A DNA stretch of 16,708 nucleotides from CAZWDO01 sp964632485 [NCBI: uncultured bacterium] (GTDB taxonomy: Bacteria; JAGOEH01). Shown piece after piece: positions 1 through 8,540 of this stretch. Position 1 is the first letter of the stretch; every line of letters starts with the position of its first letter. Location: the NCBI GenBank assembly GCA_964632485.1, contig CAZWDO010000019.1, forward strand, positions 2,114-18,821. The letters are read 5' to 3'. A program made the translations under genes and the position numbers. A model generated the notes under the pieces. It saw only the letters and a program-made list of their open reading frames with translations. It had not been told where the DNA came from and made no database searches.

Positions 1-2643
1 TTTCACCCGCCAGCTTTCAATGAAATCGCGGCAGCGGAAATTAGCGCCAATGACGGGTTTGATTTTCAGAAATTGAGCGGGATTGATGGGGCGTTCCTTC
101 TGGTCGTCATTAATGCGGGTGATTTGGCGGACTTCCGGTTCGTAAAGCAGGTTATCCGAGGAATAATGCAGCGAGACGAAGCTTTTCTCGCGGGTCGGAA
201 CTTCACGGATATAGATACGGTCGGCCAGCGCGTCATCTCCGGCGGCAATCAGGCGCGACTTAAGATGATTGCGCAGCCGCGTGGCGCGGCGATAGCCCAG
301 CTCGTCCAGCATCTCGCGATTCAAACCAGCGGCGCCATCCCATGCCGATGAGAAATGGGACGTAATCATGACCACCACACCCGGATTGGAACACAGAAAG
401 CGGTCATTTTTTAATTGATCGGCAATTTTTGTGATGAAATCATCGTTGACTTCCGATTCACCGGGTTTTTTGAATCCATACTGTAAATAAATACGTTTAT
501 CTTCTGGGATAACGAAGCTGAAATCGACGCGACACAGCTCTTCGAGGTAGCTGGTGAGTTCCTCCAGACGGCGCCGCGTGAAGTTCGTGGGTTTATTGGC
601 TTTTCGCAAATCGCGGATAGTCCGAATAACCCCATCGTCAACCAGCGACACGGCCGGCGAAAGGTCGAGGCGCGTATCGATGCCGCTAATTTCTCGCTCA
701 ACCGCCTGAGCATTGAGCCCCTTTAACACCTGATCGCGCATGGCTTCGCCCTTGGCGCGCAGGTCCCGTTCGTTGCCGTCGTTGGGAAGTAAACTCGCCA
801 CCCTGCATACCAGATCGGGATTGGCCGCCATCTTACCCAAAACATTGGCGATAATCAGCGAGTCATAATTGATTTCGGCGGAAAACGAACAGGATGACGC
901 CGACTCCTGATTGTAACGGTCGGCATAATAGCGGTAATGATTGAGTTGGTCCGCGGGCGTGTTCACCGGAAAAAATACCGATGGAACAAAGGGAATGTCC
1001 TGCTTGATCAAATAGATTTTATCGAGTTCAAGGGTTGGATTTTCCAATTCAAGAGCAATCGATTTTTCAACGGGATTGCAGAATTTACAGTTGTCATGGT
1101 CTTGATAGAACGTAAAATTTTGGGGGCTGTTGGCCGCCGCCTTGCGACTCCGTCCCGGTTGACGGGCATCGACCGCGTCAACCCGCCACCAGTATTTGCA
1201 TTCATCGCCACAATAATAATTAACGATCGCCGGATGGACATTGATCTGGCCGGGAGAACGGCGGATCCTGAAATATTCCTTGTCACCGCTCGCATCCGCA
1301 ACAAACCATTCTTCGTCGCTCAACCCCAACGAATCGATTGCCGCCCGGCTAATAGTCAGGGTGTCCACAATCCACGTTGTATCCGCTCCGGCAGGTGTGA
1401 ATCGGTACGCCAGCGAATCCCACAGTACAAAATTGAGTTCCAGCGTAGGGCTCTCCAATATGGTATCGATAATAACGGCTTGGCGATCAAACGATGGCTG
1501 AACGGCCAGTCGAAATCGATAAATCAACGAATCTCCATCCCAGGAATAATTGAGCGGTTCTTCCCAGGTGAAAGGGAGGGTATTGCCGGTATTGAAGATC
1601 GGTATCCGGGTTTGTCCTGCTGGTTGGCGCTGCCGGAAAGCGAACAGTTTATTTAAACGCAGGATGGCGGTATGGCGCAGATTTTGATCGAATCCATCCA
1701 CCATCAGCGGCGAATAATCGAAATAATAATCGAAGGTTTGCGACGGCATGGGGCCGAAACAGATGCCGATCCCCGCATGAACGGTTTCCAGGTCGTTTTT
1801 ATCCGAATACCCCACCTGACAGGATATCCGGCGGTAAAGATCAAGCTTGAGCCCGCCGCCGAAATATTCGCGATTGCCGGTCGTATAGTTCAAATAGGCG
1901 CTCAGTGTGTAGTTGGTTCCCCGTAAGAAATTTTTCAATTCCAGACCCAATCGGGTAAATGAATTGAGCTCGTAGGGTAAATTATAGAGGGTATCCCCCA
2001 GTGTGGCGCTTGATAGCGGCAGTTCGCCGTACGAAGCGCCCAGCGATAGGAAGGGATTGATCTGCAGAACTGTTCCGGCGCTGATCCCGGTCAGGGACTG
2101 ATCGAAATCGCCGAACTTATTTTTCAGGTAAGTGAATCCGCCTCCGAGGGACATGAAGGAGCTTTTGGAAAACTTCAGACGCAGGTTTACGGCCGGTTTA
2201 ATATAAAACGAACTCAAACGGACGCCGCTTTGATGGTCCGCTCTCGAACCGCTCACCCAGTCATCGTTATCGAATGGATCGCAATTGAAAAAGGAAGCGC
2301 TGATTCCATAGTAGAGATTGCGAAAAAGGGCTTTACGCGCGCCGAACGGATTACGGATTACCCAGGAGATCGGTACCATAGTGAACTGGTTGAGCCACTT
2401 GCTGTAGGAAACGCTGAGCAACATAAAGCGCGAGGAAACCATGCCCCCGGGATTAAAAAACAGGATATTGGGGTCATCGGCATTGACGGTTTCAGTATTG
2501 CCCAGGGCTTGCTGCAGGGCCGACGGGGTAATTTTGAGAATATCCCCGGCCGTAGTACTGGAGCTTTGAGCCCAAGTAGCGCGGACGCCGGAAAAAAAGG
2601 AGACGAGCAGACAGATAGCGAATACATTATATACGAATTTCAT
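1..2643 (-). CDS. PorV/PorQ-like outer membrane protein with Ig-like and two OmpA-like segments (C-terminus off window)
   Basis: My own reading of the minus strand is open from ATG at 2643 to base 1, 881 codons with no stop, so the 3' end lies outside the window. Residues 1-26 look like a signal peptide ending ATWAQ. Residues about 27-330 resemble the PorV/PorQ barrel family: an early NADDPNILFFNPGGM motif, then alternating strands rich in aromatics and Gly. Residues about 350-495 look like an Ig/Fn3-type module ending KYWWRVDAVDA. Two stretches, about 588-641 and 716-814, resemble OmpA-type peptidoglycan-binding folds (a strand, then helices with the RA-type motif GYRRATRLRNHL). Likely location: outer membrane. 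AGGAGGGG sits 6 bases before the start, 12 bases after the upstream VWA gene, so the two are co-transcribed. The barrel call is fairly firm; the OmpA calls are weaker. Several plus-strand open frames inside are shadows. Confidence 0.72.
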   Translation of the reverse strand, partial: MKFVYNVFAICLLVSFFSGVRATWAQSSSTTAGDILKITPSALQQALGNTETVNADDPNILFFNPGGMVSSRFMLLSVSYSKWLNQFTMVPISWVIRNPFGARKALFRNLYYGISASFFNCDPFDNDDWVSGSRADHQSGVRLSSFYIKPAVNLRLKFSKSSFMSLGGGFTYLKNKFGDFDQSLTGISAGTVLQINPFLSLGASYGELPLSSATLGDTLYNLPYELNSFTRLGLELKNFLRGTNYTLSAYLNYTTGNREYFGGGLKLDLYRRISCQVGYSDKNDLETVHAGIGICFGPMPSQTFDYYFDYSPLMVDGFDQNLRHTAILRLNKLFAFRQRQPAGQTRIPIFNTGNTLPFTWEEPLNYSWDGDSLIYRFRLAVQPSFDRQAVIIDTILESPTLELNFVLWDSLAYRFTPAGADTTWIVDTLTISRAAIDSLGLSDEEWFVADASGDKEYFRIRRSPGQINVHPAIVNYYCGDECKYWWRVDAVDARQPGRSRKAAANSPQNFTFYQDHDNCKFCNPVEKSIALELENPTLELDKIYLIKQDIPFVPSVFFPVNTPADQLNHYRYYADRYNQESASSCSFSAEINYDSLIIANVLGKMAANPDLVCRVASLLPNDGNERDLRAKGEAMRDQVLKGLNAQAVEREISGIDTRLDLSPAVSLVDDGVIRTIRDLRKANKPTNFTRRRLEELTSYLEELCRVDFSFVIPEDKRIYLQYGFKKPGESEVNDDFITKIADQLKNDRFLCSNPGVVVMITSHFSSAWDGAAGLNREMLDELGYRRATRLRNHLKSRLIAAGDDALADRIYIREVPTREKSFVSLHYSSDNLLYEPEVRQITRINDDQKERPINPAQFLKIKPVIGANFRCRDFIESWRVK

Positions 2644-2655
2644 GGTTTTCCCCTC

Positions 2656-5250
2656 CTATTTCCAGTTGATCATCAGTTTTTGAATGGCCTTGGCGTCGCT
2701 GATCGTTTTGCCTTTGAACCGAATCACGTAGATACCCGGGTGTACCGGTTCACTGGAAGCATCGCGTCCGTTCCATTGCAACTGGTTCATGCCGTCATTG
2801 AACCATCCCGTATAATGCCAGACTTCCTCACCGGCGATATTGTACACATCGATTTCCACTTCCTGCGGCAGGGAGAGATCGATATAAAACACGACATATT
2901 CATTTTTCAGGGGATTGATCGTATTGCGATCCAAGCGCAAATTGTCCTGAAGTTTTTGGTTGAAAAACCGCGCTTCGGCCTGCAGAGTTGTATCGCGCTG
3001 CAGGTCTCCCCCTTCCGGGATATACAGGTTATTGTAGGTAGTGATGCGGACCCGATAGGGATCGGCTTCTAAACCGTTATCAAGTTTGGACGGCAGGATA
3101 TATCTGCCCACTTCGACCGGATGGGCGTAAAGGGACGTATTAGCTTTACTGACCGGCAGTTCGGTGCCGGTGGGATCGCTAACTGACAAATCCCAGTCGC
3201 GGGCGGTTTTGGGAGTAACGCAGACCGCTTTGAAGAGAACGGTATCTCGAGGATAAAAATAGTAAGTTTCGGCGCCAGTCGAGCGGTAACAGCGGATAAT
3301 GGGAGGATTGATCTCACTCTTGATGAGAACAATGACCGTATCAAGATTGTTAGACAGGTTTTCATCGGCATTGCATTCTGCAACGCAGATATTGATGATT
3401 TGCGGCGGCAGCGCGGCATCGAGCGTATCGGCCAACAGAAAATCGTACTGAAACGAGGCATAGCCATTGGCGCCCAGGGAGGGCAATGTCCAGCTTATCG
3501 TGTTGTTGCCGCTGTCGTATTGGCCTTGTGGCTGCATGGAAATCACCTCGCCATAGCGGGAATCGGGCAGAGTGTCAATGACGACAATCTCCGTATCGCA
3601 CGCCAATTGGCCGTTGTTGAATATCGACAACCGATAAGTGAGTGTGCCGCTCAGGCCATCTTTGTTCATTGCCACCCAGGGAACAGCATTTGACTGAGCG
3701 CTATCGAGATCATACCCCCCAGTCAGGCTTTTAGTCATGACCAGATCACAGGCAGAAAGACAGAGTTTGTAGTCGATGGAATCGCGGTCACTGAGCGCCT
3801 GGTTGAACGTTTCCGCGCCCTGATAGGCGACATCGCCCTTCAGAGTAACGGTTTCGCCGGTATGTTCCGTAATGGGCGAGGGGTAGGATAACAGATAGCC
3901 GCCGGAACCCATTTCACACAGCGATTGAAGCATCGAAGCACTGTATCCGGCATTTTCAATCCGATAGAAATAGCCGCCCGTGGTTCCGGCCAGTTCCTCC
4001 AGATCGTCAAACCAGCCATCCTGCCCCATACCAAGGGCAAACACCGGGATACCAAAATCAAGCATGGCTTGAATCACAGTGGCCTTCGTTTCGCTATCAG
4101 CGGCTGAGCCATCGTTAATGACGATGATTATTTCCTCACCCGGATGCGTAACGCAGATATCGGCGGCCTGACCCAGGGCCGTCCATAAATAGGTTCCACC
4201 CCGATCCTGTATTGAGTTCACCTGCGAAACCAGTAAATTTTTATCGCTGGTAAAGGGTTGAATATACTCAAATTCATCGTCGAAAATCAAGACGGCAAAG
4301 GTATCAGCGCAGGATCCGGATTGGATCAGCTCGATCACCGCTTCGCGGGTCAAGGCCATGCGCGATTGGCTGTTCATCTCGGTCGATCCCATTGAGCCGC
4401 TGTGATCAATCACGAACAGTACGGAGCGCTGGTTGGTTTCCAGGGACCCACTGGCGCGCATCAAACGAATGGAATCATTGGCAAACCCCCAGGAACGCGA
4501 AAAGGAAGTAAGCAAAAATCCCGGCCACCAACTGGGATTGGGCAGATCCCAGCAACTATCGGCCAAAAAATTCAAGGGTCGATGATTCTGATCGGTAACC
4601 GTCAATGAGGCAATATGCCGATCGCAGTCGGCATAGCGATTCACCCCGCAGCTATCTACCACCGGTTCAGGCTCAAGGATCGAAACATGCGTGAAGTTCA
4701 GATTCAAATCTGTAATCCCAAAATCGAAGGTAACGATATCAATATTGTCATCATAGCGGATTTCCGTTGGATCATGGGCGGGATTGACCTCGGCGGTCAA
4801 GGTATGCGAAGTTCCGCATTCGAAGTAGCTACCGGAGAGATCGAGCGCGAACATTTTTTCGTTCATGGCTTGTAAATCATGAATCCAGAAGGAGTCCAGG
4901 ATCGCGCCGCTTTCGTCGCGAATTGTGACCTCAATGGGATGGGTGCTGTCCACCGGGCATAAGCCGAGATTTTTAACAAGGACATTCAAGCCCAGATAGG
5001 CGCCGCAAGAGAGCGTATCACTATTGCCCGAAGCATTGGCGAATTCTATGGCGAAATTGCGCGTACCCAGCCAGACCGTATCCCGCAGTAACGTACTCAT
5101 ATAAAATCCATCATTATAATCGTAGGCCGCTCGAATTTCATAAAATAGATCCCCGGCCACGGGTTGGTATTCCGAATCATAATCGAAAGTTACCGTTTGG
5201 TTGGGTTGCTGATTGTAAATGCGATAGTGGCGATAGGACAAAGTTTCCAC
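2656..5250 (-). CDS. Secreted VWA-domain protein, C-terminal part, with FlgD-like C-terminal domain (split by frameshift)
   Basis: This 864-residue frame starts at a GTG (5250) but has no signal peptide or SD and begins in the middle of a domain, so it is probably the downstream part of the gene beginning at 6041. Order: a CARDB-like adhesion/extracellular module (about residues 40-190); a VWA domain with a MIDAS motif (DHSGS near residue 281, a Thr near 355, IND near 378); a DUF11-like module (about 500-650); and a FlgD-type Ig-like C-terminal domain (about 785-864, with VDVYN-like, QLQWNGRD and HPGIYVIRFKG motifs). VWA MIDAS sites bind a divalent metal and mediate protein contacts. FlgD-like tails are common on exported proteins of FCB bacteria. 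The function is probably surface adhesion or matrix binding; the ligand is unknown. The stop lies 12 bases before the next start. Confidence 0.8.
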   Translation of the reverse strand: METLSYRHYRIYNQQPNQTVTFDYDSEYQPVAGDLFYEIRAAYDYNDGFYMSTLLRDTVWLGTRNFAIEFANASGNSDTLSCGAYLGLNVLVKNLGLCPVDSTHPIEVTIRDESGAILDSFWIHDLQAMNEKMFALDLSGSYFECGTSHTLTAEVNPAHDPTEIRYDDNIDIVTFDFGITDLNLNFTHVSILEPEPVVDSCGVNRYADCDRHIASLTVTDQNHRPLNFLADSCWDLPNPSWWPGFLLTSFSRSWGFANDSIRLMRASGSLETNQRSVLFVIDHSGSMGSTEMNSQSRMALTREAVIELIQSGSCADTFAVLIFDDEFEYIQPFTSDKNLLVSQVNSIQDRGGTYLWTALGQAADICVTHPGEEIIIVINDGSAADSETKATVIQAMLDFGIPVFALGMGQDGWFDDLEELAGTTGGYFYRIENAGYSASMLQSLCEMGSGGYLLSYPSPITEHTGETVTLKGDVAYQGAETFNQALSDRDSIDYKLCLSACDLVMTKSLTGGYDLDSAQSNAVPWVAMNKDGLSGTLTYRLSIFNNGQLACDTEIVVIDTLPDSRYGEVISMQPQGQYDSGNNTISWTLPSLGANGYASFQYDFLLADTLDAALPPQIINICVAECNADENLSNNLDTVIVLIKSEINPPIIRCYRSTGAETYYFYPRDTVLFKAVCVTPKTARDWDLSVSDPTGTELPVSKANTSLYAHPVEVGRYILPSKLDNGLEADPYRVRITTYNNLYIPEGGDLQRDTTLQAEARFFNQKLQDNLRLDRNTINPLKNEYVVFYIDLSLPQEVEIDVYNIAGEEVWHYTGWFNDGMNQLQWNGRDASSEPVHPGIYVIRFKGKTISDAKAIQKLMINWK

Positions 5251-6041
5251 GCCGTCAAAAGATCAATCAGCGGCAGGGCGGACCAGGTTGTGGCCGGATC
5301 CGAGGGACTTATGGTCAGCGAGTCGTTTGTAATTGACAAATTGTTGGGAAAATGTACATAAAGATCAACTGAATCGAGCACAATCGCTTCTTTTTTTTGC
5401 GAATCATAATGGTTGGTCAGATTCACGGTATGATGATTGGCCATATCATTGCACAAGGTATCATAGATACTTCCCAAATCAAAAATGATATCGGGAAAAC
5501 AATCGAGAAATTTCTGATCATCGTGATCTGAAGCGGGCGAAGAAACGTCAAATTCGCGCGCGAATAAGCGGGCGTTCATTTTGAGGGGAATCAATATATG
5601 CTTGGGACAGGGCACATCCTTGACGAGCAGGGTACATTGAATGATGGCAGTTTGGTTAGACGTGAGGAAAAAATTGTTCTTGAATTTATATTTGACGGTA
5701 ATCGTCTCATCATCGTCATTCTTTTCTATTTTTTTTTCATCGACATCCGAACCACTCCAGCCTTGAATAAAAGCTTCACCGACAAAATCGGTATAGGGGT
5801 AGCTGTTCTCGGTATAGTCAAAATTCGGCAGGTTGAGTTCCAGAGTTAGATAGGTCAGTTTAGCCTTGGGCTCGACCGTGATCTGATAGACCAGCGTATC
5901 TCCGCGACGCACCGTATCGGCAACGGGATAGATCGCCGAATCGGTTACTACGCATAACTCATTGACGGGCAGAGCTCTTGCAACTCCCGCCAGCAGCGTT
6001 AGCCAAATTGATAACCATAGCGCAAACCGAAATTTTTGCAT
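5190..6041 (-). CDS. Secreted VWA-domain protein, N-terminal part (split by frameshift)
   Basis: The chosen start is ATG 6041, preceded by AAGGAG at good spacing. A longer frame from 6098 lacks an SD. Residues 1-23 form a signal peptide with a hydrophobic core (LWLSIWLTLLAG) and an ARA cleavage site. The rest (to 283) is a beta-rich extracellular segment with motifs such as GDTLVYQITV, like DUF11 modules. The frame ends in an unlikely Leu/Ile-rich tail. Near 5257-5260 the minus strand has TTTT; one more T would carry the reading frame into the 2656-5250 frame as PLIDLFDGVETLSYRHYRIY, giving one protein of about 1,130 residues. This is either an assembly/sequencing error or a genuine frameshift mutation. 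The gene is the first of the leftward operon. Confidence 0.75.
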   Translation of the reverse strand: MQKFRFALWLSIWLTLLAGVARALPVNELCVVTDSAIYPVADTVRRGDTLVYQITVEPKAKLTYLTLELNLPNFDYTENSYPYTDFVGEAFIQGWSGSDVDEKKIEKNDDDETITVKYKFKNNFFLTSNQTAIIQCTLLVKDVPCPKHILIPLKMNARLFAREFDVSSPASDHDDQKFLDCFPDIIFDLGSIYDTLCNDMANHHTVNLTNHYDSQKKEAIVLDSVDLYVHFPNNLSITNDSLTISPSDPATTWSALPLIDLLTAWKLCPIATIAFTISNPTKR

Positions 6042-6438
6042 ACATTCTCCTTGTTTAGAAATCAAGCGTTTTCTTAGCTTATGACTTAAATCATTCATAG
6101 TTTATCGAAACTAACATTCATCCATGCTTTTGTATTGATTCAGCGAAAAACGAAGATCGAGTTTAAAACAACTAAAAAAAACACAAGTAAAAAGTAAAGA
6201 ATAAATTAAATGAAAAATTTAAATTAATTTGATTAAAGCGTTTTTTTAATTGTAGATACTTATTACTGTAAAATTGAAAATTCGTTTCATTCAACCCGGA
6301 TGTCGAAAATGACCGATCTGCTTCAGCGGTAGTGCATTCCGGTATCAACCCCATACATCTTCCCATTAACCCTCTAAAGTTCATTACCGTTGAGCATACG
6401 CATTCCTTTCCCTTACGTTTTTCTCCACACATCGCAAT
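6042..6438 (-). other. Long AT-rich 5' leader, no gene recognised
   Basis: About 397 bases separate the predicted transcription start from the ATG at 6041. The stretch is AT-rich at 6150-6290 and carries a T8 run on the minus strand just downstream of that. I see no known riboswitch core and no clean terminator hairpin. An 86-codon frame (6432-6172) starts 6 bases after the predicted transcription start but has no SD and ends in low-complexity Phe/Leu, so I do not call it. Confidence 0.4.
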
Positions 6439-6444
6439 GAATTT

Positions 6445-6473
6445 ATTATAATATAACTACTAAAAATTGTCAA
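6445..6473 (-). promoter_or_regulatory. Consensus sigma-70-type promoter for the leftward VWA/PorV operon
   Basis: On the minus strand TTGACA (6473-6468) and TATAAT (6450-6445) are separated by exactly 17 bases, a perfect match to the housekeeping consensus. Transcription would start near 6438 and run into the gene at 6041. Confidence 0.7.
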
Positions 6474-6812
6474 GCAAAAAGTAAAAAAATCTTGGAAATC
6501 GATCAAGATAACCAGAACCGAAAACAAATACAGCATGATAATCATAAAACAGGCGTATAATCCGGGGCAAAGTCCCCCACTCTCTCCGATTGAAAGGCGC
6601 CACTTGTTCCAGCAGCTTTTCTGGATAATGCCTGAAACTTTCTCCCTGGGGATCGACGGATTTTTGATAGTTTTAGGGTGTTAGATGAAATAACGGGAAA
6701 TGCTGTCAAGGTGTGGGTTTGGGGGCTTTTTCGTGAAAGGCGTTGCTGTCGAAGTTTTTTCAGACATTGGCTTATTTTCGTCGGAATTTGGTGTGTGAGC
6801 TGTTTTCGTTGA
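6463..6812. other. Probable host/phage junction region, no gene called
   Basis: Base composition changes here from AT-rich chromosome to GC-rich phage. A minus-strand frame from 6672 to the TAG at 6460-6462 reads like protein (for example EKLLEQVAPFNRREWG) and stops being open near 6673, which would fit a host gene cut by the phage. A 5' TG at 6679 is one candidate phage end. None of this can be confirmed without the right end. Confidence 0.25.
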
Positions 6813-6961
6813 ACGGACTTGAACACATTTGAACAGCCGCGATGGAGTGTTCAAAAAGCATTTAAAAAGCATTTAAAAAGTATTCAAAAAGCGTAGTGTT
6901 CAAGGAGTGTTCAAGGAGTGTTCAAGGAGTGTTCAAGGAGTGTTCAAGGAGTGTTCAAAAA
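6813..6961 (+). repeat. 11-bp tandem repeats GTGTTCAAGGA near the phage left end
   Basis: Five perfect copies of GTGTTCAAGGA start at 6896, 6907, 6918, 6929 and 6940, with a sixth degenerate copy at 6951. Looser AAAAAGCATTT-type units (6852-6892) precede them. Inverted TTGAACA/TGAACA elements lie at about 6818-6835. An 11-base period puts each site on nearly the same face of the helix, as for arrays of bound protein. Confidence 0.85.
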
Positions 6962-7008
6962 TGGGGGACAAAACGGGCGATTTCGGGTTGAGCGGGGGGA
7001 ATCTCCGG

Positions 7009-7171
7009 CGATTGAGGAACATGGCAGGGCGGCGCGTGTCCCTCAATCTGTTCCTCAATCGCATTTAACGTTATCGCAAGCGGTTGCGCGGGGTCTTTTG
7101 CCAACTGTCCAAGAATGTTCCTCAATCGGTGTTCCTCAATCGGTGTTCCTCAATCGGTGTTCCTTATTCGG
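7009..7171. repeat. 14-bp tandem and inverted repeats TGTTCCTCAATCGG
   Basis: Three perfect tandem copies lie at 7116-7129, 7130-7143 and 7144-7157, with a degenerate fourth at 7158-7171. A further direct copy lies at 7049-7061 and an inverted copy (CGATTGAGGAACA) at 7009-7021. The unit shares its TGTTC start with the 11-bp array. Candidate binding sites for the transposase or a regulator. Confidence 0.85.
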
Positions 7172-7264
7172 GACGGGCGCGCGGGGTGGAAAGTTCGATA
7201 TTTTGTGCGCTCGGGCGGGCGGGTTCTGGGGAAGATTTCAGGATTTTGGATTGGCGGTTTCGGG

Positions 7265-7642
7265 GGAAAGAAGAGAAGATAGAACCACGAAACACACGAA
7301 ATGCATGAAAAAAGGAAGAGCATACGTGGCGGAAGCGGGAGACGAGCCGCTCCATCAGCCGCCGGAGGTCGGCACGTTGGGAAGAAAAGAGAGGATCACG
7401 GAAGGGACGGGACACACGGATAGGATAGAAGATGGATTCCGGGCGCCAGCCGCACGGGCAATCGGAGTTCGGCATGACGGTGGCGGTGACCCAGGTGATC
7501 ATCTTCCCGACACCAGGAAAATGGTCATCGGAGTTCGGCATGACGGAGGCGGTGACCCATGGATGCCGGGCGCGAGCCGCACTGGCGGTCAAGCCCGGAA
7601 TGACAAATGAAGATGGATTCCGGGTCAAGCCCGGAATGACGG
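7265..7642. repeat. Non-coding cluster of dispersed repeats A, C and B
   Basis: Order: family A (about 7270-7325, ACCACGAAACACACGAAA core); family C (7342-7382), 38 of 41 bases identical to 9728-9768; a 66-base-period duplication (7461-7492 and 7527-7559, one difference over about 32 bases); a partial B copy (7584-7604); and a full B copy (7612-7642). A plus-strand frame crossing it (6918-7610) consists of repeat translation and is not called. Confidence 0.8.
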
Positions 7643-7800
7643 AAAGAGGAAGAGCAGGCGGGATGGATGCGGGAGGAAACCGGTGTGGAGGTCGGCGCGC
7701 GGCGCCGATATTAGAGATAATACGGGAAGCGATATAGACAGGATCAACCGGGGGCGTTTCCGGGCGGACGCGCGGAGACGAACCAAAACGAGATAGGAGG
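7643..7800. other. Spacer after the repressor gene, nothing recognised
   Basis: GC-rich sequence between the repeat cluster and the repressor stop codon. I see no hairpin with a T tract and no plausible gene. Confidence 0.4.
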
Positions 7801-8379
7801 TCAGCGGGGCCGGCGGGCTTTTTTGAACTTATCGGGTGACGAAACCTTAGAGGGTATATCATCTTCGACGCGCAGTACAGCAAAGGGAGTCATCGTGAAA
7901 CTTTTTACTACTTTGGGTTGGGCTTCGGGACTGACAAGGGGGAGGTCTTTTATTTTCAGGAGGAGTTTTTCGATATCGGAGCGGAGCTCCATGCGCTGGT
8001 CGGGGGACAATTGGCTCCATTTATCGAAAAGGGTTTTCAGGTTCCGCAGGTGGGATTCGGAGAAATCGGGAAGCGCGGCGCGAATTTTCTCCAGATCGGG
8101 CGCGGGCGGGGGCTCGGGCGGCGGTTTCGGCGGGGCGAGGTATTTTCCGCCCTGTCCGGTTAACAACCAATTAAGGTTGACTTTACACTTTTGAGATATT
8201 TTGCATAAGGTGTCTGATCCTGGGGTGTTTTGTCTTGAAAAATAGTTGTTTAAAGTTGATAATTTTATCCCAACTAATGTTGCAAACTTTTTCTGGCGGC
8301 CGTGTTCACTGCCGAAAAAATCGGTAATGAGTTCGTCGAGGCGGGAAAGAATGGCTTTTACGTCATAATTTGTGTTCAT
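7801..8379 (-). CDS. CI-type phage repressor (HTH, no peptidase domain)
   Basis: This 192-residue protein has an N-terminal XRE-type HTH (about residues 20-75: KKFATLVGIKLSTLNNYFSR, then the NLNWLLTGQG ending typical of phage CI-repressor HTH domains). A Pro-rich linker (PPKPPPEPPPAP, about 83-94) follows, then a helical region and a basic tail. There is no recognisable S24 autopeptidase domain, so it would not be cleaved by RecA the lambda way. It is divergent from the early operon, as Mu c is. By analogy it should bind the control region at 8380-8600 and keep transposition off. No clear SD precedes the ATG; the promoter lies about 40 bases upstream. The 3' end of the gene is close to the repeat-rich left end. 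Confidence 0.8.
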   Translation of the reverse strand: MNTNYDVKAILSRLDELITDFFGSEHGRQKKFATLVGIKLSTLNNYFSRQNTPGSDTLCKISQKCKVNLNWLLTGQGGKYLAPPKPPPEPPPAPDLEKIRAALPDFSESHLRNLKTLFDKWSQLSPDQRMELRSDIEKLLLKIKDLPLVSPEAQPKVVKSFTMTPFAVLRVEDDIPSKVSSPDKFKKARRPR

Positions 8380-8421
8380 AAAACGCTGCGATTCGACACT
8401 CCAATCGGGTTTTTCACTTAA

Positions 8422-8449
8422 AATATAACATGTTTTTTTATCAAGTCAA
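8422..8449 (-). promoter_or_regulatory. Probable repressor promoter
   Basis: Minus strand TTGACT (8449-8444), a 16-base spacer and TATATT (8427-8422), about 40 bases before the repressor start at 8379. Confidence 0.5.
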
Positions 8450-8479
8450 CATCAAAATACAGAATAAAAGCTGACAAAG

Positions 8480-8510
8480 CGGCGTAAACGGCGGTAAATA
8501 CACGGCGAAA
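8480..8510 (+). repeat. Three iterated CGGCG(G)TAAA motifs in the control region
   Basis: CGGCGTAAA (8480-8488), CGGCGGTAAA (8489-8498) and CGGCGAAA (8503-8510) lie between the two divergent promoters. They are possible regulator or internal-activation sites, by position only. Confidence 0.35.
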
Positions 8511-8540
8511 TCAAAGGATATATTTTTTTTCCAAAAAAAA

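Noticed and set aside
937-1656. 239-codon plus-strand frame
   Set aside because: Antisense to the open minus-strand PorV-like gene, which has a signal peptide and SD; the plus frame shows no domain.
2230-3072. 280-codon plus-strand frame
   Set aside because: Crosses the junction of two well-supported minus-strand genes and has no recognisable motif.
6172-6432. 86-codon minus-strand frame in the leader
   Set aside because: No SD, low-complexity end, and start almost at the predicted transcription start; cannot be supported as a gene.
6042-6438. Riboswitch in the leader
   Set aside because: Compared by eye with cobalamin, TPP, glycine and cyclic-di-GMP cores; none matches.
6896-7171. CRISPR array
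   Set aside because: Units of 11 and 14 bases are contiguous, with no unique spacers and no cas genes nearby.
6918-7610. 230-codon plus-strand frame
   Set aside because: Begins inside the 11-bp tandem array and runs through repeat families A, C and B; no domain, no SD, and its peptides are repeat translations.
7164-7883. 239-codon minus-strand frame
   Set aside because: Same repeats read backwards, giving the VIPGLTRNP-type peptides often mis-annotated as proteins; overlaps the 3' end of the repressor.
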